A model generated the notes under the pieces. That model ran no database searches and was not told where the DNA came from. It worked only from the letters and a program-made list of their open reading frames with translations. Position numbers and translations under genes: made by a program. This document shows, piece after piece, positions 47,122 through 56,242 of a DNA stretch of 63,942 bases (the stretch's first letter is position 1; each line of letters begins with the position of its first letter). Origin of the DNA: Planctomycetota bacterium (GTDB taxonomy: Bacteria; Planctomycetota; SZUA-567); assembly GCA_031269935.1 (NCBI GenBank), contig JAISYL010000167.1, positions 1 through 63,942 of the forward strand, read 5' to 3'.

Positions 47122-50100
47122 ATGCAATTGAAATCGATTGAGATGTTCGGCTTCAAATCCTTTCCCGAGCGGACGGTTCTCGCCTTCGATCGGGGCGTCA
47201 CCGCCATTCTCGGCCCGAACGGCTGCGGCAAGTCGAACATCGTCGACGCCGTCAAGTGGGTGCTGGGCGAGAAATCGGCCAAGAACCTCCGGGGCGGGGA
47301 GATGCTGGACGTCATTTTCTCGGGTTGCGCCTCCCGGGCGGCCAGCGGCATCGCCCAGGTGACCCTGAATTTCGACAATTCCGATCACAGCCTGAAAACC
47401 CCCTACGAGGAGGTGGCGATTCGCCGCCGCCTCAACCGGGCCAGGGAAAGCGAATATTTCATCAACAACACCCCTTGCCGGCTCAAGGACATCCGGACCC
47501 TGTTCCTGAACTCCGGGGTCGGCAATTCCGCCTATTCGGTCATCGAGCAGGGCCGAATCGAGGAACTGCTTTCCGCCCGCCCGGCCGAAAGGAGGGTCAT
47601 CTTCGAAGAGGCGGCCGAGATATCCCTGTTCAAATCCCAGCGCCGGGAGACGCTTGCCCGCCTGGAGCGGACCGAACAGATTCTCGCCCGGGTGGACGAC
47701 CGGCTGGCGGAAAAGGAAAGGCTCCTCCGCCGGGTGTCGGGGCAGGCCGCCGCCGCCCGCCGGCACCGCAAGCTCGCCAACGAGCGCGACACCCTCCGGG
47801 CCGGGTTTTACGCCCGCCAGCGGGCCGGCTTGACCGGAGGCCTGGAAAATGTCCGGGTTCGGCGGGAAGTGTTGAAAACCGAATTGGACGGCGCCGAAAA
47901 CGTCCTGGCCGGGATTAATCTGAAATTCGCCGAACTCTCCGGCCGGGAAGGGGAATTGGCGGCCGGCCACAATTCCCTGGCCAGGGCGGCCGGGGAAAAC
48001 CAGGAGGCCCTGGCCGGCAATCAATTGGCCCAGGCCAACGCCAGGAACCGCCTCGAGGCGCTGGCGAACGATCTCGCCCGGGGGGAGGAGCGCCGGAGCG
48101 AACTGGCGGCCCGGCTGGAGCGCCTGACGGCCCAGGAGGGCGAAATCGCTTCCGAAATGCCGGAGGTCGGGGAAAGAGTCCGGGCAATCGAAAGGGACCT
48201 CGGCGAACGGGAGGCTTTCCGCCGGGAATGGCTCCGGCGCGCCCAGGCCGCGGAGGCCGGGGTCACCGAGCTGCGCAACCGGCTGATCGATCTCAATCGG
48301 CGGCGGCATGAACTGGCCGGGGAGGCCGCCGGACGGGAAGCCTCGGAACGGTCCCGCGCCGCCCGGGCCGAAGAAATGGAAGCCAGGCTCTCGCGCCTGG
48401 GGAGGGAAAGGGACGAGGCCGTCCGGACGGCGGAAGCGGCGGCGGCGGAGTACCGCCTGGCGGCCGGGAAGTTCGCCGAAGCCGCCGAACGCAAGGAGGC
48501 GCTGGCGGCCAGGAGCCGGGAAACGGCGGCGGAGGTTGAGCGCCTCTTGGCGGAGGAAAGGGCGGGGGAGGCGGAAAAGGCCGGCCTCGCCTCCCGCAAA
48601 TCCACCCTGGAGGATCTGGAAAGGAGCCTGGCCGGCTCCTACGAGGGGGTCAGGAACATTCTTCTCGCGGCCAGGCGGGGGGAAGCGGCCGGCCGGGGGG
48701 CGCTGGGCAGGGTGGGGGATCTTATCCGGGTTCCCGAAAACCTGGCCACGGCCCTGGAAACCATCCTGGGGTCCTCGGTGCAGGACATCGTGACGGAAAC
48801 CGCCCGCGACGCCCAGGCCGCCATCGAATACCTTAAGCGCAACCGGCTGGGCCGGGCCACCTTCCTGCCCCTGGATCGGATCCAACCCCGGAAGCGCCTC
48901 CTCCCCGGCCTCGACCGGTTGCCGGGGGCGATCGGGGAAGCGGTGAACCTGGTGGAGTTCGACCCCAGGTTCGCCGCCGCCATGGAGCATTTGCTGGCCG
49001 GGATTCTGGTGGTGGACAATCTGGACCTGGCCCGGGAGCTGTCGGGCCGCGAGGCCAGGGGAGTGAAAATCGTCACCCTGGACGGGGAGGTCATCAGCCC
49101 CTCCGGCGCCATGACCGGGGGAATCGGCAAGTCCCCCCCCCAGGCGGGCCTTTTGCGGCGGAAAGCGGAACTGGAGGCCCTTGGCCGCGAATTGGCCGAG
49201 CGCGGCGGGCGGCTGGAGGCCACGACCCGCCGGAGGGAGGAATTGTCCGCCGCCCTGCGGACGATGGCCGAGGGGATTGCCGATCTGGAAAGGAAAATGG
49301 GCGAGGCGGGACGATCCGAGGCCGGTCTCAAGCAAAGGCTGGCGGCGAGCCTGGGCGAAAGGGATCGCCTGGAGCGGGAATCCTCCGAAGCCGGGGCCGA
49401 ATTCCAGGCCTTGTCCCGGGGAGGGGACGGCCAGCGGGAGGAGCTGGAAGGGATCCGGCGGGAATTGATCGGCGTGGAAGCCGGAATGGCCGAACTGGAG
49501 GGCGAAATCGGGGCCGGGATCGGGGAACAGCGTAATTCCCGCGAAGTCCTCGACTCCCTGGGCGGCGAGTTCGCCGAACTTTCGGGCAAGCGTTCCGAGG
49601 CTTTGGCCAGGTTGCGGGAACTGGAATCGAGACGGAGGGAACTGGCGGAGGAAATCGCCGGTTGCCGGGGGGAACTCAAGCGCCCCGAACTTTTCGGGGA
49701 AGGGGCGGAAGGGGAAATAAACCGGTTGCGCGGGCGGCTGGCCGAATTGATGGGGGAGGAGGAGGCGCTCGTCAAGATCCGCGACGAATGCCGGGCCGCC
49801 GGGGCGGAAATCATTGAACAAAGCGACATTCTCCGGGCGGAACAGGAAAGGCTGCGGCAGGCCGAACGGGAAGGCCAGACCCAGGCGACGCGGTTGCGGG
49901 AGGGCTTGGCCCTCCTGGACCGCCAGGAGGCGGAAATCGGCTTGCGTCTGGACCATGTCCTGGCGAAAGCCCGGGAGGAGCTTAATCTCCAGCCGGAGGA
50001 GCTGGCCGCCCTGGACGGCCGGGGGGCGGAGCCGGCCGCGAACGCCGGGGCGGCGGCCGGATCGCCCCTGGACGCCCTTTCGGACGCCGAACTGCAGGCC

Positions 50101-50883
50101 CGGATAGACGAGTTGTCCCAGAAAATCCGCGCCCTGGGCCACATCAATCCCGAGGCGATTGACGAATTGGCGGAACTGGAGGCCGGAATCGAGTTTTTGC
50201 GGGTCCAAAAGGAGGAGGAGGAGGAGGCGGTAAAAACCATTCGGCAGGCGATCGAACGGCTCAACGCCGATTCCTCGGCCCGTTTCCAGGCCACTTTCGC
50301 CGCGGTCAGGGGCAATTTTCAACAAATCTTCGCCAACCTGTTCGGGGGCGGCCGGGCCGATCTGACGCTGGAGGAGCCGGCCGGGCCGGAGGCGGATCCC
50401 CTGGAGGCGGGAATCGAAATCCGCGCCCAGCCGCCCGGCAAGGAACCCAAAAGCATCTCGCTCCTTTCGGGCGGCGAAAAGGCGCTTTGCGCCGTGGCCC
50501 TGCTCCTGGCCCTGTTTCGCGCCAAGCCAAGTCCCTTCTGCGTATTGGACGAGGTGGACGGCCCCCTGGACGAGGCGAACATCGAGCGCTTCATGCGGCA
50601 AATCCGCGCCTTCGCCTCCGACACCCAGTTCATCATCATCACCCATTCGCAGCTCACCATGGGCATGACCGACGCCATTTGGGGAGTGACCCAGCGGATA
50701 GCCGGCATCAGCAACGTCCACAGCCTCAAATACGCGGAGATGGAAAGGATGAGCCGGGGAATCCCCCTTGATCCGGAATCGCCGATTGAGGAATCCGGCG
50801 GCGGCCGGGAAGCCTACGAACAGGACGAGCTTGCCGGCGCCGGGGAATCGCCGGATTCCGGGAAGCGCCTGGCCCTGGCCTAG
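47122..50883 (+). CDS. smc: Chromosome segregation protein SMC
   Basis: 'FKSFPERTVLAFDRGVTAILGPNGCGKSNIVDAVKWVLGE', hinge region, 'SLLSGGEKALCAVALLLALF', 'FCVLDEVDGPLDEAN'. Confidence 0.97.
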   Translation: MQLKSIEMFGFKSFPERTVLAFDRGVTAILGPNGCGKSNIVDAVKWVLGEKSAKNLRGGEMLDVIFSGCASRAASGIAQVTLNFDNSDHSLKTPYEEVAIRRRLNRARESEYFINNTPCRLKDIRTLFLNSGVGNSAYSVIEQGRIEELLSARPAERRVIFEEAAEISLFKSQRRETLARLERTEQILARVDDRLAEKERLLRRVSGQAAAARRHRKLANERDTLRAGFYARQRAGLTGGLENVRVRREVLKTELDGAENVLAGINLKFAELSGREGELAAGHNSLARAAGENQEALAGNQLAQANARNRLEALANDLARGEERRSELAARLERLTAQEGEIASEMPEVGERVRAIERDLGEREAFRREWLRRAQAAEAGVTELRNRLIDLNRRRHELAGEAAGREASERSRAARAEEMEARLSRLGRERDEAVRTAEAAAAEYRLAAGKFAEAAERKEALAARSRETAAEVERLLAEERAGEAEKAGLASRKSTLEDLERSLAGSYEGVRNILLAARRGEAAGRGALGRVGDLIRVPENLATALETILGSSVQDIVTETARDAQAAIEYLKRNRLGRATFLPLDRIQPRKRLLPGLDRLPGAIGEAVNLVEFDPRFAAAMEHLLAGILVVDNLDLARELSGREARGVKIVTLDGEVISPSGAMTGGIGKSPPQAGLLRRKAELEALGRELAERGGRLEATTRRREELSAALRTMAEGIADLERKMGEAGRSEAGLKQRLAASLGERDRLERESSEAGAEFQALSRGGDGQREELEGIRRELIGVEAGMAELEGEIGAGIGEQRNSREVLDSLGGEFAELSGKRSEALARLRELESRRRELAEEIAGCRGELKRPELFGEGAEGEINRLRGRLAELMGEEEALVKIRDECRAAGAEIIEQSDILRAEQERLRQAEREGQTQATRLREGLALLDRQEAEIGLRLDHVLAKAREELNLQPEELAALDGRGAEPAANAGAAAGSPLDALSDAELQARIDELSQKIRALGHINPEAIDELAELEAGIEFLRVQKEEEEEAVKTIRQAIERLNADSSARFQATFAAVRGNFQQIFANLFGGGRADLTLEEPAGPEADPLEAGIEIRAQPPGKEPKSISLLSGGEKALCAVALLLALFRAKPSPFCVLDEVDGPLDEANIERFMRQIRAFASDTQFIIITHSQLTMGMTDAIWGVTQRIAGISNVHSLKYAEMERMSRGIPLDPESPIEESGGGREAYEQDELAGAGESPDSGKRLALA

Positions 50884-50969
50884 CGGTCCGCAAAATCCAA
50901 ATCGAAGATTAAGACTTTGCGGAGAGTGCCCCCGGTTCATCCGGCGACCGCCTCCGGGGAACGGAAAAC

Positions 50970-51998
50970 ATGACTGACAAACGCGAGATTCTCCTCGCCT
51001 CACTCGACAAACAATTTTTTTTCGACAAGGGAAGGAAAAAGCGGATCGTTTCTTCACTGTGCGGCTTGCAGGCGCAATTCGCCAATAATCCCGGTCACGC
51101 CCTCCGTATCCGGGCGGACGATTTCGCCAGCGGGACCTGGCACGACGGTTTGGTGAAGACCTGGACCTTTCGTAACACTCTTCACGCGGTTAGGAAAGAC
51201 GAATTGGGATTGTTCTTGTCGGCGCAGGGCGTGCCGGATAAGTGGGACGGCGGTTGGGGGCTGCCGCCGAAAACGATGGCGCGCTGGTCGGCCTTTTTGT
51301 TGGATAAAATTGGTGAGGGGGTGTGCGACCGCGAAGCGCTGAAGATCGCGAGCCGGAAGGCTGGCATGACCGACGACGAAATGGAATGCGCCTTCCATGG
51401 TTGGGGCGGGCTCATCAAGGAAATGGCGAAGCGCGGACTTATCGCCTATGTTTCGGGAACGGCAAAACGTTTCGTGGCCTGCGGCGATGTCGCCCTCATG
51501 GATTGGGAAGAAGCTTCGGCCATACTGCTTGAGCGTTATTTTCGTTACCTCGGACCCGCCACCATGGCGGACTGCGCGAACTTCTTCGGTTGCCGCGGGA
51601 GGACGCTTCTTGAATTATTGAAAAAACGCCCGTTGCCGCTTAAATCCATCGTTTGCGAAGGGGTGGAATACTGGTATCTCGGGAAGTGGAACGCGACGAG
51701 GGAAATCCCTCCCTGCCTGTTTCTTGCCGGCTTCGATCAATTGCTCATGGCCTACAAGGACAGGAGTCGCCTAGTTGACGGGAAGCACAAATCGGATGTG
51801 GTGACGAATACCGGCATTGTTCATCCCACCGTGCTGGTTGACGGGAGCCTGAAGGCTAAATGGAGGAAGGACGGCCGTACGCTTGTCATCACCCCCTTTG
51901 CCAAGCTGACCCGCCGCCAACGCCGGCTGATTGACGATTTCGGCGGCGAGTTGTTCGGTGGCGATGTTCTACAGGTGGTTTTCAACGATGAAGAGTAA
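50970..51998 (+). CDS. Winged-helix DNA-binding protein (AlkZ/HTH_42-like DNA glycosylase)
   Basis: 'SSLCGLQAQFANNPGHALRIRADDF...LVKTWTFRNTLHAV', 'LFLAGFDQLLMAYKDR'. Confidence 0.85.
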   Translation: MTDKREILLASLDKQFFFDKGRKKRIVSSLCGLQAQFANNPGHALRIRADDFASGTWHDGLVKTWTFRNTLHAVRKDELGLFLSAQGVPDKWDGGWGLPPKTMARWSAFLLDKIGEGVCDREALKIASRKAGMTDDEMECAFHGWGGLIKEMAKRGLIAYVSGTAKRFVACGDVALMDWEEASAILLERYFRYLGPATMADCANFFGCRGRTLLELLKKRPLPLKSIVCEGVEYWYLGKWNATREIPPCLFLAGFDQLLMAYKDRSRLVDGKHKSDVVTNTGIVHPTVLVDGSLKAKWRKDGRTLVITPFAKLTRRQRRLIDDFGGELFGGDVLQVVFNDEE

Positions 51999-52001
51999 AG
52001 T

Positions 52002-52054
52002 GGACTTTTAAAGTGAATCGAACATGACAGTTTTGTTTGATTTCCCTTTAAACG
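52002..52054. repeat. Short hairpin repeat, family B
   Basis: GGACTTTTAAAGTGAATCGAACATGACAGTTTTGTTTGATTTCCCTTTAAAC. Confidence 0.75.
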
Positions 52055-52135
52055 GATGTTCCAGTATAATTCATCTGGCCTACCCGGATTTAACATCCGC
52101 CGTACTCGGTCATCGCTTCGCAAAACGGCTTCGTT

Positions 52136-52489
52136 TCAATCCGCCGCCCTTTCCTTATACTTCATCCCCCAATCTCTCAGCGCTCCAATAATCGGTCGCA
52201 AACTGTTTCCCAGATCGCTCAGTGTATATTCGACTCTGGGCGGCACCTCCGCAAATATCCTTCGCACAATGAGGCCGTCCCTCTCCATACTGCGCAGGTT
52301 TTGCGTCAGCACCTTTTGACTGATGTTGGTGATGGAACGTTGCAGTTCATTGAAACGTTTGGTGCCGGCGAGCAATTCCCGCAGAATGAATATTTTCCAT
52401 TTGTTGTTGATCAACTGCATCGTTGTTTCGACGGGGCAGGGCGGCAGATCACTTTTTTTAACCTTTATCCTCATCGCAACATCCTTCAT
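52136..52489 (-). CDS. HxlR family transcriptional regulator
   Basis: 'CPVETTMQLINNKWKIFILRELLAGTKRFNELQRSITNISQKVLTQNLRSMERDGLIVRRIFAEVPPRVEYTLSDLG'. Confidence 0.95.
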   Translation of the reverse strand: MKDVAMRIKVKKSDLPPCPVETTMQLINNKWKIFILRELLAGTKRFNELQRSITNISQKVLTQNLRSMERDGLIVRRIFAEVPPRVEYTLSDLGNSLRPIIGALRDWGMKYKERAAD

Positions 52490-52802
52490 TTCAATAAAGC
52501 GAACCTTTTGGTGCGTGACTAACTTCGAGGTGCCTACTTTACAACCGGCCGTTGCCGCATACTATCCCGTTTAAGCCGGGGGCGCAATCGAAACCGTCAA
52601 ATACGGTATTTTTTTGAGTCTCGGACACGACACGGAATGAATGGTTGGAATATCTCTCCGCGTCGGCTTGAACGGGATGGTATGCGGTGGCCATGGAGGT
52701 GAAAACGGTGCAATCCGCGGGACCCTGACATACCGCCAAGGTTTTGCCCTAAACATTTCGACGTTCCGATTGTTCGATTATATGGCTGTCATTTAGGAGA
52801 AA

Positions 52803-53663
52803 ATGATGAACATCCGTCTTGCCGCCATCGTTTGTGCCGCCGCCATTGGCTTGCCGTCTTTCGCCTTGGGCGCCGAGAAGCCGACGATCGCCTTGAAAAA
52901 TGGTTCGGTCGCGACGTATGAACTCGGCGACATGATCCTGCATGCCTATCAAACAGGCGATCCGCTTGCCGACGAATGCTTCGTTTTGGAAACGGCCGAT
53001 AAACTGATAGCCGTTGAATCCCCCCCGTTCGCCGCCAACATCGAAGACTGGAAAAACTATCTCGCCGGCAAGAACAAACCGCTAACCGATGTTTTCCTTT
53101 CCTATCATCCCAATGGCGGCAAATGGTTCGGCAACGCAACGACCCACGCCACCGAATCCGCCCAAAGAGCCATAACCGGCGGCGGCACGAAACAACTTGT
53201 CGAAAATCTCCATGGGGTCTTTGGCGACTCCTTCAATACGGATATTCCCCTTATCGACGGAATTCTGGTTCCCGGCGAGAACATCGTTGGCGGCGTCGAA
53301 TTTGAAATCATCGACGACGCCGACGGATATGACATCGCCATTCCCGCCGCCAAGGCGGTCTACCTCCACATGCTCGGCGCGAACGTTCATTCCCTTCTGG
53401 TAAACCTTGAACACATGGACGCGACCATCGCCAAGTTGGAGGGGTTCAGGAAAAACGGGTATGCCATGATTATCAGCGGTCACCACACCCCCGAGACGAT
53501 GGTCGACGCGGACATCAAAATCGCCTATATCAGGAAGGTAAAAGAAATCGCCCTAGGCAGCGCCAATAAAAATGAATTCATTCGGCGGATAAAGACCGCA
53601 TATCCATCGTATGCGGGAGAAAACTATCTGGACATGACGGCAAGCGCGTTGTTCGCGGAATGA
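52803..53663 (+). CDS. Secreted MBL-fold-like protein with non-canonical metal motif
   Basis: Signal peptide; 'KPLTDVFLSYHPNGGKWFGNATTHAT' and 'GYAMIISGHHTPE' resemble MBL-fold positions. Confidence 0.6.
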   Translation: MMNIRLAAIVCAAAIGLPSFALGAEKPTIALKNGSVATYELGDMILHAYQTGDPLADECFVLETADKLIAVESPPFAANIEDWKNYLAGKNKPLTDVFLSYHPNGGKWFGNATTHATESAQRAITGGGTKQLVENLHGVFGDSFNTDIPLIDGILVPGENIVGGVEFEIIDDADGYDIAIPAAKAVYLHMLGANVHSLLVNLEHMDATIAKLEGFRKNGYAMIISGHHTPETMVDADIKIAYIRKVKEIALGSANKNEFIRRIKTAYPSYAGENYLDMTASALFAE

Positions 53664-53703
53664 GAGGGCTTTCCGTTTTTCTTTGGAGAAAGGAGAAAGG
53701 AAT

Positions 53704-54477
53704 ATGTCGGATTGCGCGCGGGCGGTTTTGGACATCCTGCATTCGCTTCGCAGCATTCATGGGGATTTCTCCGACAGACCCGTTCCCGATGACGCCGTGC
53801 GGACAATCACGGCCGCCGCCGTTCGTGCCGCCAACGCCGGGGCTAGACAGTGCTATTCGATAATCACGGTGACCGGCATGGAGCGGGTCAAGAGCGCCTG
53901 TTGCTATCCGGCGCCCGTAGCGCTCGTTTTTCTTTCCGACCACACCCGCTTTCAAGACGAGGCGCTGCGGCGGGGTTATGGATTACGCCCATACTCACTC
54001 CATGATTTGATAACCACCGCCATCGATGCTTCGGTTGCCGGTCAAAATGCAGTGATTGCGGCCAAGGCGTTGGGTATCGATTCGCTGATAACAAACTCGA
54101 TTCTGGATCGCGTCGAGATGAACGAACTGATCGAAACACTCGGAATACCGGAGCGTGGATGCATGCCCCTGTTTGCGGTATTGTTGGGATATCCAAAAAT
54201 CGAGCCGGACCACCGCCAACAACGATACGATGGGCCGGGATTGCTCCATGCCGAAAAGTATCGCCGAATGACCGAGGATGAACGATTGGCCATGGCGTCG
54301 CAATACGACGAAGAAGGGATGGGCCTTGCCTTCGCCAAATGGCGGGAACAAGGATACCAGAGCTATTTCGACTGGTATTTCAATGCCTGGGACATCCATC
54401 CAGGCGCAAAAAACCACAAGGAACGGGATCCGGACTGGTCCGAGGACTATGCCAGGCGGGCGGGATTTATCAACTAG
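53704..54477 (+). CDS. Nitroreductase family protein
   Basis: 'HGDFSDRPVPDDAVRTITAAAVRAANAGARQCYSIITVTG', 'ATAIDASVAGQNAVIAAKALGIDSL'-type region. Confidence 0.85.
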   Translation: MSDCARAVLDILHSLRSIHGDFSDRPVPDDAVRTITAAAVRAANAGARQCYSIITVTGMERVKSACCYPAPVALVFLSDHTRFQDEALRRGYGLRPYSLHDLITTAIDASVAGQNAVIAAKALGIDSLITNSILDRVEMNELIETLGIPERGCMPLFAVLLGYPKIEPDHRQQRYDGPGLLHAEKYRRMTEDERLAMASQYDEEGMGLAFAKWREQGYQSYFDWYFNAWDIHPGAKNHKERDPDWSEDYARRAGFIN

Positions 54478-54636
54478 GGGTCTGTCCATAAATAACTTAT
54501 AATAAATAACTTATACATGTTTAGACAAGGAACCGAGTCGCGGCGGTAAATTTTCGCCCGCGGTTGGGCAAAAATTTACGGGAGCGACATTGGTGACGCG
54601 GTATAAACATGTATAAGTTATTCATGGACGAGCCCT
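54477..54636 (+). repeat. Nested-palindrome element, family A, copy 3
   Basis: GGGGTCTGTCCATAAATAACTTATAATAAATAACTTATACATGTTTAGACAAGG...GGTAAATTTTCGCCCgcggttGGGCAAAAATTTAC...AAACATGTATAAGTTATTCATGGACGAGCCCT. Confidence 0.92.
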
Positions 54637-54790
54637 AAAGACGCCCGATGCGGGGGTCGGCGGCCGGCGGCGCTCCCTTCGGGGACGATTTCCCCGCCTC
54701 GACGAATTTTCGCCTGGCGCGCGCCCGGCGGGCCACCTCGGTGATGCCGCCATCGCCCGCATACAGGGCATTTCTTTCCGTCTTGAAGTC
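54635..54790 (-). pseudogene. IS66-family transposase (TnpC) fragment
   Basis: 'ARRKFVEAGKSSPKGAPPAADPRIGRL' resembles IS66 'AHARRKFVEAxK...IGxLYxIE'; cut off by the family A element. Confidence 0.5.
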
Positions 54791-55046
54791 ACGATGAACC
54801 GGTGGATGGCGAAACGAGAAAATGGTGTGGCATGATTTAGTGACGAAATTTGTCAAATTATGACGGAAAAGGTGTTTTTGATTCGTTTCGGTAACAATCA
54901 AAACCGGCATTCCCCGATCAAGACGGATAGGAAGTCCTTCCCTTAAAATTTATTTCATCGCCCGATCAAGCCTAACTGGTTGACATTTCAGCACAATCAT
55001 TAGTCGGAATTTACTCGGGGGAAGAGTTGTCGCCCGATGTAAATTT

Positions 55047-56186
55047 ATGGCAAACAACTTGCTACAAAGTATTGCCGTTAAGGCGGATGTTCCAACTGTT
55101 GCCCTATATTGGCTAAACGGAGTTCGGATCATGCAACATGTCGACATAATGGTCAACCAACGCCTCCGCGAAAGTCCCGAAGTCTTCAAGCGAAGATTGC
55201 GGGCCTTATGGAGGGGCCTTATGCGGCAATCGGTCCGAACCTCATGCCGTCCTTTAGGTCCGCGAACCGGCCGGGCGTCTTTCCCGACAACATGGCATGA
55301 CGCGTTTGAGGACCAGGATGACCCAAATGAGGCCAAAGAGATCGCCATACGCCGATCACGCTCGGCAAGAAAACCCGGGTCATCGGTTTTAAAGCGCCGT
55401 TCCGGAGGGTTTACGCTTGTCGAGCTCATGCTCTCCATCGGAATACTCGCCATGTCCATTATCTCCTTGATGAGCTTTGGCTTTAGCGTCATTCGCATGA
55501 ACAAGCTGACGGAGATGCGGATCGCCGCGTTGAATGCGATCAATGTCCAAATGAACGAACTGCTTTCAGCCGCCGCCGAAAAGGCCCGCAGCGATGTGGT
55601 CGCGGATTCTCCGGCCAAGGGGCTGCTTCTTACGCTACGCGACCGGCAAATATATCTTGACCGGTTTTCCGAGGCTCCGGACGAATTCCCGTACCGTATC
55701 ACCTTCAACCAAGCGGCCGCCATCCTGACCTATGAGTTCATGGTTCCCCTTCCCGGAGGCCGGGCGTCCGGAATCGCGGATTCAACCGAGGAGATCATGC
55801 GTCGCCACTCCGGCCGCGCGCGCGGGGCGCTTACCGTATACCTGAGGGAGGACGCGGTTCCGAAGCAATTTCTCGAATGGGGAAACAGCAAGGAATCCGG
55901 AGACTTGATTGCTTGGGATCATGACTGGTTTCCCATGGAACCTATTCAAGGCGCCAAGGGTACCGGCGACTTCACGGGGATATTCTCCGGCTCCAGTCCG
56001 GATTGGGATTCCTATAATCTCGCGAACCTGCCCATAGCCCTGACCGTCCGCTACTACACGACCGATGAGCAGGCAAAGGCGGACTCCCTGGTTCCCAACG
56101 GCGAAAACCGTTTGGATTGGGGGACCGCTCAGATAGGCGCCAGCAGGTTCTACATCATCACCCCGAATTCATTGGGCCGGTTGTGA
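55047..56186 (+). CDS. Minor pseudopilin (GspI/PilV-like), prepilin N-methylation motif; start uncertain
   Basis: 'RRSGGFTLVELMLSIGILAMSIISLMSFGFSVIRMNKL' with Glu at +5. Confidence 0.8.
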   Translation: MANNLLQSIAVKADVPTVALYWLNGVRIMQHVDIMVNQRLRESPEVFKRRLRALWRGLMRQSVRTSCRPLGPRTGRASFPTTWHDAFEDQDDPNEAKEIAIRRSRSARKPGSSVLKRRSGGFTLVELMLSIGILAMSIISLMSFGFSVIRMNKLTEMRIAALNAINVQMNELLSAAAEKARSDVVADSPAKGLLLTLRDRQIYLDRFSEAPDEFPYRITFNQAAAILTYEFMVPLPGGRASGIADSTEEIMRRHSGRARGALTVYLREDAVPKQFLEWGNSKESGDLIAWDHDWFPMEPIQGAKGTGDFTGIFSGSSPDWDSYNLANLPIALTVRYYTTDEQAKADSLVPNGENRLDWGTAQIGASRFYIITPNSLGRL

Positions 56187-56242
56187 GGCGCATCACCGCG
56201 CGGCTAGTTCATGGAACGGCGCCGAGGCATGGAGAAGTCGCG

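Noticed and set aside
47086-51057. 1323-aa minus-strand ORF opposite smc
   Set aside because: Pro/Gly/Arg/Gln-rich shadow frame of a high-GC gene; the plus strand encodes a clear SMC with Walker A/B and signature motifs.
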